A DNA stretch of 64,000 nt from Kocuria sp. (GCA_030454085.1 JAKDJD010000013.1:6133-70132); one strand, 5' to 3'; positions 1 through 9,211 are shown, counted from the first letter of the stretch. Notes: generated by a model from the letters alone, not told the origin. Numbers and translations: made by a program.

Positions 1-1
1 C

Positions 2-1204
2 AAGAGCCTCGACGACGTCGAACGCCTGGGCAACCTGGCCAACCGCCGTACCCGGACCCTCGGTGTCGCCTTCTCGGGGTGCACGATGCCGGGCGCGAAG
101 ACCCCTCTTTTCGAGGTCAAGACCGGCCAGATGGGCGTTGGGCTCGGGATTCATGGGGAGCCGGGGATCCGTGACGATGTCCGGCCCTCGGCGCAGGAGC
201 TGGGCAGGCTCCTGGTTCGCACGGTCCTCAAGGACGCTCCGGAGGAACCCGGTGGTCGGATCGGCGTGATCGTCAACGGCCTGGGCACCACGAAGTACGA
301 AGAGCTGTTCCTCCTCTACAGGACCATTGCACCCCTGCTGCGCGATGCCGGGTACGAGATCGTCCACCCCGAGGTCGGTGAGCTCGTGACCAGTCTGGAC
401 ATGGGGGGAGTGTCCCTGACCGTGTTCTGGCTCGACGACGAGCTGGAGCCGTTGTGGACCGCGGATGCCTACGCCGCGGCCTACCGCAAGCAGGGTGCCC
501 CGCTGGGAACCATCGACGAGACGTACGAAGGCAAAACGACTGCCGTGGACGAGGACTCCCTCGTGGAGGCCAGCGCCAGAGCGCTCGAGATTGCCCAGCG
601 CGTCAGAACCGCGGCCTCGGCCGTGGCCGACCTGATGCACGAGCAGGAGGCGTACCTCGGGGAGATCGATGCCTACGCGGGAGACGGCGACCACGGGCGC
701 GGCATGGTCCGGGGGAGCGATGCGGCCCTGAACGCCATCGAGGAGTCGCCGGAGAAGGCAGGTCCGGCGTCGCTCGTGAAGTCTGCGGGACGTTCCTGGG
801 CCATGCAGGCCGGTGGCACGTCGGGTGTGCTGTGGGGAGCGTCGTTGGAGGCGGCGGCGAACACGATCGACGACGCCGCGGAGGACTTCGCGGACGCCGA
901 CCTCATTCGTGCCGTCAGGGCCTTCGCGGACTCCATGGTCACCCTCGGTGGTGCCTCGGTCGGTGACAAGACCCTTTTGGACGCGTTGCTTCCTTTTGCG
1001 GACAGCCTCGAGGCACACGGTGGTTCATTGCACGAGGCATGGGCGGCCGCCGTCGCGGATGCCAAGGAGAGCGCGGAGAAGACCTCCGAACTCCGGCCGC
1101 AGAAGGGAAGGGCACGGCCCCTGGCGGAGAAGTCGGTTGGTCACCCGGACCCAGGAGCCATTTCGATGGCGATGATCTTGGAACTGCTCGGCAAATCCTT
1201 GTAA
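2..1204 (+). CDS. Dihydroxyacetone/tetrulose kinase family protein (5' end outside window)
   Basis: The frame is open from the window edge, so about 400 C-terminal residues are visible and the N-terminal part of the DhaK-like sugar-binding domain is missing. The visible part holds the end of that domain, a linker, and a DhaL-type ATP-binding domain with GDGDHGRGM (around nt 679-705). The Asp residues of this motif bind the Mg-ADP complex in the family. Classical DhaL proteins have Cys or Thr where this one has His; as recalled, that variant is found in erythrulose-type kinases. Its neighbours are a polyol dehydrogenase and a pentulose kinase. I infer an ATP-dependent ketotetrose or dihydroxyacetone kinase; the substrate is not decided by the sequence. 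Confidence 0.85.
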   Translation, partial: KSLDDVERLGNLANRRTRTLGVAFSGCTMPGAKTPLFEVKTGQMGVGLGIHGEPGIRDDVRPSAQELGRLLVRTVLKDAPEEPGGRIGVIVNGLGTTKYEELFLLYRTIAPLLRDAGYEIVHPEVGELVTSLDMGGVSLTVFWLDDELEPLWTADAYAAAYRKQGAPLGTIDETYEGKTTAVDEDSLVEASARALEIAQRVRTAASAVADLMHEQEAYLGEIDAYAGDGDHGRGMVRGSDAALNAIEESPEKAGPASLVKSAGRSWAMQAGGTSGVLWGASLEAAANTIDDAAEDFADADLIRAVRAFADSMVTLGGASVGDKTLLDALLPFADSLEAHGGSLHEAWAAAVADAKESAEKTSELRPQKGRARPLAEKSVGHPDPGAISMAMILELLGKSL

Positions 1205-1274
1205 TTCCATTCCGATTCATCGGAACGACGTCCAGCGGTCGGAACAGATCGCAGCCTACCGAAAGGCCGACATC

Positions 1275-2780
1275 ATGGTCAGACTCAAGAATTCGACGCT
1301 CCAGGACATCGAACGGTCTGCGACGTCACGACTTCCCGAAGGCAGCACCTTCCGTGTTCCGTCGTACGACCGCAGCGAGCTCGACGTCGGCGTGGTCCAC
1401 TTCGGGGTCGGTGGTTTCCACCGTGCTCACCAGGCGAGGTACTTGGACGAACTCTTGTCGCAGGGTGAGGCGAAGGACTTCGCGATCTGTGGCATGGGTG
1501 TTCTGCCCAATGACAAATTCATGCGTGACACCCTGGCCGAGCAGGACTACCTGTACACCCTGGTCGCCCGTTTCCCGGACGGACATGAGGACATCCGGGT
1601 CATCGGATCGATCGTTGACTACATCTGGGCCCCGGAAGACCCGGCCGGCGCGGTCGAGTACCTCGCCCAGGAGAACATCAAGATCGTGTCCCTGACCGTG
1701 ACGGAGGGCGGATACAACTTCAACCAGGTCACGCACGAATACGATCTCGAGAATCCGCTGGTGGCCGCGGATCTGGCCGATCCGGAGCATCCGCGTACGG
1801 TCTTCGGGCTGGTCGCTCAGGCGCTGAAGGTGCGCCGCGAACGGGGCATCACCCCGTTCACCGTCCGGAGCTGTGACAACATCCAGGCCAACGGTGACAT
1901 GGCCAAGCGTGTTTTCACGGCTCATGCCCGGGCCGTCGACCCGGAGCTGGCCTCCTGGATCGAGGAGAACGTCAGCTTCCCGAACTCTATGGTCGACCGG
2001 ATCACCCCGGCGACCACGGACGAGGACAGGCAGTACGTCCGAGACGAGTTCGGATACGAGGACGGCTGGCCGGTCGTCACCGAAGACTTCATCCAGTGGG
2101 TCATGGAGGACGATTTCGTCAACGGTCGTCCGCCCTACGAAGACGTCGAGGTCCAGATGGTCGACGACGTCGAGCCGTACGAAAAGCTCAAGCTCCGGAT
2201 GCTGAATTCCTCGCACCAGGGCCTGTGCTATTTCGCCCACCTCGCGGGATACCACAAGGTGGACGAAGCCGTGTCGAACCCTCTGATCGCCGACTTCCTC
2301 ATGGCCTACATGATGCGCGAGGCAAAACCGACACTCGATCCCGTGGAGGGAATCGACGTGGACGAATACGCCCGCACGCTCATCAGCCGGTTCACCAACA
2401 AGTACGTCAAGGACACCGTGCCCCGGCTCTGTGCCGAGTCCTCGGATCGCATACCGAAGTGGCTCATTCCGGTGGTGCAGGACAACTTGAGAAGTGGCGG
2501 CGAGGTGCGCATGGCGGCGGCCATCGTGGCCAGTTGGGCGCGCTACGCCGAAGGCATCGACGAGCAGGGCAACCCGATCACGATCGTGGACAATGCGGAG
2601 GAGAAGGTCCGAGCCGCCGCCCAGGCCCAGAAGGAGGACGAACTCGCGTTCCTGAGGGACAAGGACTTCTTCGGAGACTTGGTCGATCAGCCCCGGTTCA
2701 CGGAGGAGTACGTCGCGGTCCTGCGGTCATTGCACGAGGTCGGCAGCCTCAAGACCCTGGAGAAGCTCCTGGCCGATTGA
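1275..2780 (+). CDS. Long-chain polyol dehydrogenase (mannitol/arabinitol dehydrogenase family)
   Basis: A 501-residue NAD(P)-dependent polyol-specific long-chain dehydrogenase that oxidises a sugar alcohol to a ketose. The nucleotide-binding region contains GVGGFHRAH at residues 44-52. The catalytic triad spacing of the family is kept: Lys306, Asn311 and His314 in KLRMLNSSH, matching Lys295/Asn300/His303 of Pseudomonas fluorescens mannitol 2-dehydrogenase. Length is normal. The ATG has a GAAAGG ribosome site. It lies 70 bases after the DAK-type kinase and before a xylulokinase-like gene. D-arabinitol to D-xylulose followed by phosphorylation is therefore a natural reading, but mannitol to fructose is equally compatible. 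Confidence 0.9.
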   Translation: MVRLKNSTLQDIERSATSRLPEGSTFRVPSYDRSELDVGVVHFGVGGFHRAHQARYLDELLSQGEAKDFAICGMGVLPNDKFMRDTLAEQDYLYTLVARFPDGHEDIRVIGSIVDYIWAPEDPAGAVEYLAQENIKIVSLTVTEGGYNFNQVTHEYDLENPLVAADLADPEHPRTVFGLVAQALKVRRERGITPFTVRSCDNIQANGDMAKRVFTAHARAVDPELASWIEENVSFPNSMVDRITPATTDEDRQYVRDEFGYEDGWPVVTEDFIQWVMEDDFVNGRPPYEDVEVQMVDDVEPYEKLKLRMLNSSHQGLCYFAHLAGYHKVDEAVSNPLIADFLMAYMMREAKPTLDPVEGIDVDEYARTLISRFTNKYVKDTVPRLCAESSDRIPKWLIPVVQDNLRSGGEVRMAAAIVASWARYAEGIDEQGNPITIVDNAEEKVRAAAQAQKEDELAFLRDKDFFGDLVDQPRFTEEYVAVLRSLHEVGSLKTLEKLLAD

Positions 2781-2871
2781 TATAGCGTGGATGTGCGCGT
2801 CCCCGGCGGGTTCCATCGGTCTGCGCCGGGGGACTCGTGGTGCCAGTAAGAGTCGTGAAGGAGCGTTCGGC

Positions 2872-4260
2872 ATGAGTACGTACGTCGTGGGTGTGGATTC
2901 CTCCACGCAATCTTGCAAAGCGGTGCTGGTCGACGCCGCCACCGGAGAGGTCGTCGAGGAACGCCGGGCCGCTCACCCCGCCGGGACGGAAGTGGACCCC
3001 AGGGAGTGGGTTGCCGCGCTCAGGACGGTGACCGAAGAACTTCTTCCCCGGGCTTCGGCGGTGGCGGTCGGCGGCCAGCAGCACGGCATGGTTCTCCTGG
3101 ACGAGAACGACGACGTGATCCGCCCCGCCCTCCTGTGGAACGACACCCGATCGGCGCCCCAGGCGGAGGAGCTGATCGAATGGTTGGGCGGCCCCGCCGA
3201 GGCCGCACGCCGCATCGGTAGCGTCCCGGTGGCCTCCTACACCGCGACCAAGGTCCGGTGGGTACGGGAGAACGAGCCGCAGAACGTCGAAAGAATTCAC
3301 CGGATCGCGTTGCCGCACGACTACCTGACCTGGACCCTCAACGCCTCCGGGGAACTCTGGACGGATCACGGAGAGGCATCGGGGACGGCGTACTACGATC
3401 CCGAGTCCAAACAGTGGTTGAGCGACGTCGTGGAATGGGCGGCCGGCCACGCGGTCGGGCTGCCCCGCCTGGCTTCGCCGAATCAGGCCGTGGGGCAGAC
3501 CTCCACGGGTGCGCTGATCGCCCCGGGAACGGGGGACAACGCCGCTGCCGCGTTGGGTCTCGGTATGGGACCGGGCGACGTCAGCATGTCGATCGGGACC
3601 TCGGGAGTGGTCGCCGTGGTCAGCGACGTTCCGTCGCAGGACGCGACAGGATCCATCTCGGGGTTCGCCGATGCGTCCGGGCGGTACTTGCCGTTGGCGA
3701 CCACGCTCAACGGGGCCCAGGTCTTCGACAAAGCCGCGGACCTGCTGGGCGTCTCCCACGAGGAGCTCTCGGATATGGCGCTGTCCGCCGAGCCCGGGTC
3801 CGGCGGTTCCGTGTTCGTCCCCTACTTCGCGGGCGAGCGGACCCCCAACCTCCCGGAGGCCAGGGGCCAGTTCTTGGACATCGGTGCCGACTTCTCACGG
3901 GAGACGATGGCCCGGGCGATGATCGAGGGGCTTGCTTGCTCCATGGCCGAGAGCCTGAGGAAGGTCGAGCAACAGACCGGGACCCGGGCTCAACGTGTCC
4001 TCCTGATCGGAGGGGGCGCCCAGTCACGGGCCTTCCAACAGATATTGTCCGGTGTGATCGGGGGCCCAGTGCTCCTGCCCGAAACTCGGGAATTCGTGGC
4101 CCTCGGAGCGGCTCGGCAAGCCGCGTGGGCGTTGTCCGGCGCGAGCGAGCCTCCTCGCTGGGAGGCCGCGGACACCGAGGAGGTCACGTCCGACCCGACG
4201 CCGTGGCTCCTCGATCGATACGTCGAATACCGCGACCGGATCTACCCGGAGACGGCCTGA
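2872..4260 (+). CDS. xylB: Xylulokinase-like FGGY carbohydrate kinase
   Basis: A 462-residue FGGY-family kinase that phosphorylates a ketose, probably D-xylulose. The first ATPase-fold half starts with the phosphate loop GVDSSTQSCKAVLVD. The substrate region GGQQHGMV is typical of xylulokinases. The C-terminal half has TGDNAAAALGLG, with the likely catalytic Asp, then YFAGERTPN and the adenosine motif GGGAQSRAFQ. ATG 2872 is chosen because GAAGGAG lies 8 bases before it; an in-frame ATG at 2791 lacks such a site. It follows the polyol dehydrogenase by 91 bases and is convergent with the next gene. Confidence 0.88.
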   Translation: MSTYVVGVDSSTQSCKAVLVDAATGEVVEERRAAHPAGTEVDPREWVAALRTVTEELLPRASAVAVGGQQHGMVLLDENDDVIRPALLWNDTRSAPQAEELIEWLGGPAEAARRIGSVPVASYTATKVRWVRENEPQNVERIHRIALPHDYLTWTLNASGELWTDHGEASGTAYYDPESKQWLSDVVEWAAGHAVGLPRLASPNQAVGQTSTGALIAPGTGDNAAAALGLGMGPGDVSMSIGTSGVVAVVSDVPSQDATGSISGFADASGRYLPLATTLNGAQVFDKAADLLGVSHEELSDMALSAEPGSGGSVFVPYFAGERTPNLPEARGQFLDIGADFSRETMARAMIEGLACSMAESLRKVEQQTGTRAQRVLLIGGGAQSRAFQQILSGVIGGPVLLPETREFVALGAARQAAWALSGASEPPRWEAADTEEVTSDPTPWLLDRYVEYRDRIYPETA

Positions 4261-4267
4261 GAGGCGG

Positions 4268-5008
4268 TCAGACGTTGCTGTAGCCGCCGTCGATCAGCAG
4301 GTCCGCCCCGTTGATCATTCCGGCTTCGGGGGATACGACGTATCCGACCATGGCCGCGACCTCTTCCGGATCCGCGAAGCGCCCTGCGGGAATCTTGCTT
4401 CTGGCTTCGTCGCCCTTTGCGCCGGACCAGGCCATTGCGCCCATGTCGGTTGCGACGATGGTGGGGGAGACGGTGTTGACGGTGATCCCGTGCGGCCCCC
4501 ATTCGGCGGCCAGAACCCTGGTCAGTCCCGCTACCGCGGCCTTCGACGCACAATACGTCGCGTGGTCCTCGAGCCCGACGGCGCCCGCCTGGGAACCCAG
4601 GTTCACGATGCGGCCGTACCCGACCCCCAACATGGCCCGTGCGGCTTCACGCGCCATGAAGAATGTGCCGCCGAGGTTCACATCCATGACGGCGCGCCAG
4701 TCCTCGGAAGGAACCTCCGCAGCCGGACCGACCCTGGAGATCCCCGCGGAGTTCACCAGAATCTGGGGCGTTCCTCGCTCGGCGACCACCCGATCCATGA
4801 CATGGCGAGCGGCGTTCGGGTCCGACAGGTCGGCACGCACGGCCACATGGTCGTTCCCGGGAAGGTCGGCCACGGAGTCCTCGACCTGCTGCGAGGACCC
4901 GACGCCGACGACGCACGCGCCGCGCGAGGCCAGGTGACGCGCAATGGCGAGGCCTATGCCGCGTCCCGCCCCCGTGACGATCGCGGTCGAGCCGTCCAGG
5001 CTGTTCAT
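4268..5008 (-). CDS. Short-chain dehydrogenase/reductase, copy 1
   Basis: A classical 246-residue SDR. TGAGRGIG at residues 12-19 binds NAD(P), VNSAG at 85-89 replaces the usual NNAG, and the catalytic Ser139, Tyr152 and Lys156 are present. It ends in the family's typical IDGGY segment. Its start ATG overlaps the stop of the upstream SDR in an ATGA, so translation is coupled. The two SDRs are clearly related along their whole length and look like a tandem duplication that has since diverged. By context it oxidises a sugar alcohol or reduces a ketose; the specific substrate cannot be read. It is the last gene of the minus-strand operon. Confidence 0.88.
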   Translation of the reverse strand: MNSLDGSTAIVTGAGRGIGLAIARHLASRGACVVGVGSSQQVEDSVADLPGNDHVAVRADLSDPNAARHVMDRVVAERGTPQILVNSAGISRVGPAAEVPSEDWRAVMDVNLGGTFFMAREAARAMLGVGYGRIVNLGSQAGAVGLEDHATYCASKAAVAGLTRVLAAEWGPHGITVNTVSPTIVATDMGAMAWSGAKGDEARSKIPAGRFADPEEVAAMVGYVVSPEAGMINGADLLIDGGYSNV

Positions 5009-5751
5009 ACGCTCGTGTAGCCGCCGTCGATGACCATATTGGTGCCCGTGACCATGGCAGCCTCGTCAGACACCAAGTACCCGACCATGGCCGCGACCTC
5101 CTCGGGCTGGGCGAAGCGGCCGGCGGGAATCTGCCGCTTGGCCGCCTCTCCCTTTTCCCCGGCCCATGCTTTCTTGCCGAGGGGAGTTTCGACGATGGTC
5201 GGCGAGACCGCGTTGACCGTGACTCCCTTCGGGGCCCACTCGAGGGAGAGGACCCTGGTCAGGCCGACAATGCCGGCCTTGGAAGCGCAGTATGCGGCAT
5301 GCTGCTCCAACCCGACCACCGCGCCCTGGGACGCGAGGTTGACGATGCGGCCGTACCCGGCGTCCGTCATGAGCCGTCCGATGGCCTGGGCCATGTAGAA
5401 GGAGCCGCTGAGGTTGATGTCGATGGTCTTCTTCCAGTCCCCGGCGCTGAGCTCGGTGGCCGGATCAAGGAAGACCACCCCGGCGGAATTGACGAGAATC
5501 TGCGGTGTCCCCAGGCTCGAGGCGACGTCGTCGGCCACCTTGCCGGCTTCTGCCGGATCGGACAGGTCTGCACGAATGCCGTGGTGACCGCTTCCCGGCA
5601 AAGAGCCGAGGGCTTCCTCGAGTGCTGGTGAGACGTCGACTCCGGCGATCCGTGCGCCCTTTGCGGCCAGGTGTTCGGCGATGGCCGCGCCGATACCGCT
5701 TGCCGCGCCCGTGACGACGGCGATCCTGTCAGCGAACGGTTGCTCACTCAT
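5005..5751 (-). CDS. Short-chain dehydrogenase/reductase, copy 2
   Basis: A classical 248-residue SDR with TGAASGIG at residues 14-21 and catalytic Ser141, Tyr154 and Lys158. The start ATG at 5751 overlaps the stop of the FGGY kinase upstream (ATGA), and its own stop overlaps the next SDR in the same way. The three genes therefore form one tightly coupled transcript. An upstream in-frame start at 5946 would lie inside the kinase gene and is rejected. SDRs with this organisation catalyse the first oxidation in tetritol and pentitol pathways (for example D-threitol dehydrogenase of mycobacteria). That assignment is by analogy only. Confidence 0.88.
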   Translation of the reverse strand: MSEQPFADRIAVVTGAASGIGAAIAEHLAAKGARIAGVDVSPALEEALGSLPGSGHHGIRADLSDPAEAGKVADDVASSLGTPQILVNSAGVVFLDPATELSAGDWKKTIDINLSGSFYMAQAIGRLMTDAGYGRIVNLASQGAVVGLEQHAAYCASKAGIVGLTRVLSLEWAPKGVTVNAVSPTIVETPLGKKAWAGEKGEAAKRQIPAGRFAQPEEVAAMVGYLVSDEAAMVTGTNMVIDGGYTSV

Positions 5752-7283
5752 GCTTGCTCCTCGGTCGTGATGTTGGGGGAAGTGATGTGCTCCGGCTGGT
5801 CGGGCGTGTGGCCGGTTCTCTCGGCGACCCCCGCCATGTGGTGCTGGATTTCTGCGGTTGCCTCGTACAGGCTCCGGTAGTCCTCGTACAGCGCGTCGTA
5901 CACAGGGGTCTCGCGGGGCTCGATGGTCTTTTCGACGGGGTTCCATTCATCCAGGTCGTCGACGACGCCGAGGGCCTCCGCGGTCATGAACGCATCCCCG
6001 TAGGCCGCGCCCACGGAGTAGCGGTGGATGTGCTGTGGCCGGCCGGTGACGTCGGAAACGATCTGCGGCCACAGGTCCGAACCGACACCGCCGCCCGCGG
6101 CGGTGATCGAGTGGATGGAAGCGCCTGCCCTCTCCATGACCTCGATGTTGTGCCGAACGGCGAAGGCGGTTGCCTCCAGGAGAGACCTGTAGAGGTGTCC
6201 CCGGCCGTGCTCGAGGGTGAGTCCGATCATCACGCCGCGCGCATCCGGGTCCTGGATCGGTGTCCGCTCTCCGGCGAAGTAGGGCAGGGTCAGCAGGCCG
6301 TCCGACCCGGGGGCGACCTGTTCGGCCGCTTCGATGAGGGCCGTGTATTCGCGCACCCCGGAGATTTCCCGGAACCACTGGGTCAGCGCGCCGGAGGTGG
6401 CGAGCCCGCCGGCGAGATTGCGGGTGCCTCGGCGGGTTCCGGTGGTTCCCCACATCGAGGCGTGCCGCAACCTGTCCCCGGAGTTCGCGATGAGGAACAG
6501 CGTGGTCCCGTACATCAGGAACAACTCGCCGATCTCGGTCGCTCCCACGGATTCCTGTTCGGCCCAGGCGTCGATGCTTCCGAAGATCACCGGTATGCCG
6601 GCCTCGAGCTCCGGCAGGTCGGAGAGTTCCTGCGTCCGGGCGCAGACCTCGTTGCTCCAGCCGAGGCGCGGCAGTTCGGTGCCGTGAGCGAGGCGCTCCG
6701 CCATGTCGGTGTCCCACTCCTGGGTCTGGGGATCGTACAAAGGAGTGCACTGGCTCGCCGAATGACGATCCAGAACGTATTCACCGGTGAGATGCTGGAT
6801 GATCCAGCTCGAGGGCATATAGAAGCGGACGCCCCTCGCGAATGCTTCCGGATACCTCTTGGCGAACCACAGCAATTTGGGCCCGCCCGCCTGGGACGTG
6901 AGCTGCGAATCGTACCGCTTGAGGAGTTCCAGCTGCCCCAGCTCCGCGGCGAGCTCCTCGATCTCGGTCCGGGCCCGGTAATCCACGCCGTAGAGTGCAG
7001 CAGGTGCGATGGGTCGGCCTTCGCTCGCGACGCCGATGCAGGGCCCCATCCCGGAAACTCCGATGCCCTCGATCCGCACGGAATTGCTGCGCACCAGGTC
7101 GCCGTAGAGTTCCTGAAATTCTTTCCACCAGATGGTCATGTCCATCTGGACGACACCGTGAGCGAGACGCTCGACCTCGTGTTCCCGGGTTCGGGAGTCG
7201 AGGACCGAACCGTCGTGGCTCACCAAGACCGCTTTGGTGCTGGAAGTGCCGACATCGAGACCGAAGAATGCGCTGGTTGCCAT
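5748..7283 (-). CDS. FGGY-family carbohydrate kinase
   Basis: A 511-residue FGGY kinase, first gene of an operon with the two SDRs. The N-terminal phosphate loop reads GLDVGTSSTKAVLVS, and the C-terminal half contains YFAGERTP and the adenosine-binding AAGGGVGSDLW. The middle is unlike the xylulokinase at 2872 (GVSGMGPCI instead of GGQQHG), so the two kinases should use different sugars. Related proteins are called erythritol, ribulose or xylulose kinase in annotations, so only the family is certain. ATG 7283 gives the usual N-terminus; in-frame ATGs at 7292 and 7307 add 3 or 8 residues. No strong ribosome site separates these choices. Confidence 0.85.
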   Translation of the reverse strand: MATSAFFGLDVGTSSTKAVLVSHDGSVLDSRTREHEVERLAHGVVQMDMTIWWKEFQELYGDLVRSNSVRIEGIGVSGMGPCIGVASEGRPIAPAALYGVDYRARTEIEELAAELGQLELLKRYDSQLTSQAGGPKLLWFAKRYPEAFARGVRFYMPSSWIIQHLTGEYVLDRHSASQCTPLYDPQTQEWDTDMAERLAHGTELPRLGWSNEVCARTQELSDLPELEAGIPVIFGSIDAWAEQESVGATEIGELFLMYGTTLFLIANSGDRLRHASMWGTTGTRRGTRNLAGGLATSGALTQWFREISGVREYTALIEAAEQVAPGSDGLLTLPYFAGERTPIQDPDARGVMIGLTLEHGRGHLYRSLLEATAFAVRHNIEVMERAGASIHSITAAGGGVGSDLWPQIVSDVTGRPQHIHRYSVGAAYGDAFMTAEALGVVDDLDEWNPVEKTIEPRETPVYDALYEDYRSLYEATAEIQHHMAGVAERTGHTPDQPEHITSPNITTEEQA

Positions 7284-7309
7284 GGGAACCATATTGGTAC
7301 AGATCACAG

Positions 7310-7335
7310 CTCGGGGCCATACAGGGTGGCCCGAG
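7310..7335 (-). terminator. Hairpin between membrane protein gene and polyol operon
   Basis: CTCGGGGCCA and TGGCCCGAG pair with one bulged G around a 7-base loop, just after the stop of the minus-strand membrane protein gene. There is no T run, so it is a weak or Rho-assisted terminator. It could also be a leader structure of the kinase operon. Confidence 0.4.
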
Positions 7336-7340
7336 AGTCC

Positions 7341-8054
7341 TCAGCCGTGTCCCTGGATCCAGTCCGAATCGTAGAGATCCCCGGTCGATCCGCCCCGCTT
7401 CTGCCTGTCGCGCTCGGCATAGTCCGTGCGGCGCAGGATCGCATCGTCGTCGTCGGGAGTGCTCCACAGGCCGAGGGCGACGAGGCCGGCGGCGAGGCTC
7501 GCCATGAGCAGGAACAAGAACCCCAACTCGGTCCACATCACGACGTGATTCCGCACGAGGACGTCGTTGGATCCGTGCATCCAGTGGGGAACCATGTACC
7601 CGATCACGAAGAAAACGATGCTGAGCGCAACCAAGCCCGCGGGGAGCCAGAACCATCGTGTGCCGCGACGGGCTTGTTGCCGACCTTCGCGATCCCGAAA
7701 GGCCGGGGCCAGCCGCCAGCGGACCGATATCAGCCCGGCGGACCCCACCAACAGGGGCAGGGCCCCGAGAACGGCCCACCGGGGGTGCGCGGCCGCCGCG
7801 AGTCCGAAGACCACCAGGATCCCCAGCATGCAACTCGCGAAGGAAAGTCCGCCGACCATCCGGCGATAGGCGCTCGCGCGTGGGCGAATGGTGTGGGGCG
7901 CGGTCGAGCCATTGTGCATGCTCGCGGCAGGTCCACGGGAACCAGAGGTCTCGTGGTCCGCGCCAGGACCATCGGGGCCGTTGACCCTGATCCCGTAGGC
8001 GGGTGGCTCCTCGTCGCCGGCATGCATTCCGCCGGCGCCTCTGGTGCTGCTCAT
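7341..8054 (-). CDS. Unknown membrane protein, about four transmembrane segments
   Basis: A 237-residue protein I do not recognise. The first 65 residues are polar, Gly/Pro-rich and probably cytoplasmic. Four hydrophobic stretches follow (roughly residues 70-85, 92-108, 134-153 and 172-196), then a charged tail with four consecutive Asp and many Arg/Lys. The loop between segments three and four carries HWMHG. It lies between a HAD phosphatase gene and the polyol operon on the same strand but is separated from both by hairpins, so it is probably its own unit. No function is inferred. Confidence 0.7.
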   Translation of the reverse strand: MSSTRGAGGMHAGDEEPPAYGIRVNGPDGPGADHETSGSRGPAASMHNGSTAPHTIRPRASAYRRMVGGLSFASCMLGILVVFGLAAAAHPRWAVLGALPLLVGSAGLISVRWRLAPAFRDREGRQQARRGTRWFWLPAGLVALSIVFFVIGYMVPHWMHGSNDVLVRNHVVMWTELGFLFLLMASLAAGLVALGLWSTPDDDDAILRRTDYAERDRQKRGGSTGDLYDSDWIQGHG

Positions 8055-8229
8055 TCCGTGCCTCCCCTCAGGCCCCGTGGCACCTCGTGCTCGGGCTCGA
8101 CTGCTTCTTCCATGGTAGGCGCCCCGAGCGCCGCGTGGAACGGCCTGTGGATACGTCGGAGATCAGCAATTTTCAGGATAGGTTCAGGCCCAATGCACCG
8201 AACTGTCAGCTCCGTTGGATAACCTGACT

Positions 8230-8284
8230 AGGCAACACCCGGTGATGCGAGGAAGTGCGAGCCCCGCAACGCCGGGTGTTGCCT
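8230..8284. repeat. Perfect 13-base inverted repeat with 29-base loop
   Basis: AGGCAACACCCGG at 8230-8242 is matched exactly by its reverse complement at 8272-8284. It lies about 50 bases after the stop of the minus-strand HAD gene, in the 278-base gap before the membrane protein gene. The long loop and lack of a T run make a simple terminator doubtful. It may be an mRNA-end structure or a protein-binding site. Confidence 0.5.
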
Positions 8285-8332
8285 TGCGTCGTGCACCCAC
8301 CATGTCCCGACGCTGCCCGAAGAGCGGAGCCT

Positions 8333-9067
8333 CTAGGATCCGGTCCCGAGCCAGGCGCGGACCATCTGGCGGAATTCGGGGTCCTCGAAGCTCGAGACCG
8401 CGAAGTGGGCCGGAGGTGCGGATTCGACATCCTCCGCGAGCACCGTGACTCTCGTCCCGGCTGCCACGGCCGCCGCGGCACCCGGCGCGGAGTCCTCGAA
8501 GGTCAGTGCCCGGTCGCACGCGCCTCCCAGGTTGTCGACAGCCTGGATGTACATGTCCGGCTCGGGCTTTCCCTGGGCGACGTCGTCGCAGGAAACCCAC
8601 GTCCCGAGATACTTCTTGAATCCTGTGGTCTCCAATTTGGCGTCGAGGATCATTCGCGTCGAATTCGACGCGACGCCGACCGGCAGGGCCTCTGAGAACT
8701 CGCGGACCAGGTCCATGGCGCCGGGGATGAGGTCGACGCCTCGCTCGATGCGTTGAACGTCCAGGTCGGAGAGCATCGACAGGATTTCCTGACCGCGCCC
8801 CTCGATCTCCGCTTTCGGGGCGTTCTTGGGCAGCTCCTCGGCCGCCAGGGCTTCGGCGATGGTCGCGGCCGGAAGGGCGGTCAGCCGGTCGGCGAGATGC
8901 TCGGGGCTCGCCAGACCCAGGTCATGGCTCACGCGGGCGATAGTGGTGACCCACGATTTCTCCGTGTCCATGAGGACGCCGTCGCAGTCGAAGACCACCG
9001 CGGTGGGAGCCCAGTCAGAGGGGAAAACGGAAGAGCCCAGCGGTGTGGAGCGTCGAGAGAAAGTCAT
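8333..9067 (-). CDS. HAD-superfamily phosphatase (phosphoglucomutase/phosphatase subfamily)
   Basis: A 244-residue HAD hydrolase. Motif I is VFDCDGVLMDT at residues 25-35, whose first Asp is the nucleophile and second Asp the acid/base. Motif II (SNSTR) follows the cap domain, and motif III/IV includes the Lys before FEDSAPG. The helical cap between motifs I and II fits subfamily IA, which acts on small sugar phosphates or phosphoglycolate. The extra N-terminal 24 residues could reflect a start chosen slightly early, but no better start with a ribosome site is visible. It stands alone. Substrate unknown; sugar-phosphate turnover is plausible next to the polyol genes. Confidence 0.8.
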   Translation of the reverse strand: MTFSRRSTPLGSSVFPSDWAPTAVVFDCDGVLMDTEKSWVTTIARVSHDLGLASPEHLADRLTALPAATIAEALAAEELPKNAPKAEIEGRGQEILSMLSDLDVQRIERGVDLIPGAMDLVREFSEALPVGVASNSTRMILDAKLETTGFKKYLGTWVSCDDVAQGKPEPDMYIQAVDNLGGACDRALTFEDSAPGAAAAVAAGTRVTVLAEDVESAPPAHFAVSSFEDPEFRQMVRAWLGTGS

Positions 9068-9211
9068 GAAGCCATCATTTCAGATGATTTCCTCACCGCG
9101 AGCCTCGTGGCCGTGCTCGGGATTCCCCGCGTACCTGCGGCGAGGACGGGGCCGTCACGACTGATGGCATGGATTCACTCACAAATGACTGTCCTAATTC
9201 GGGCGGGGCCA

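Noticed and set aside
5754..8222. 822-codon open frame on the plus strand across the polyol operon and membrane protein gene
   Set aside because: Antisense to genes with complete catalytic motifs and spanning intergenic hairpins; no domain seen.
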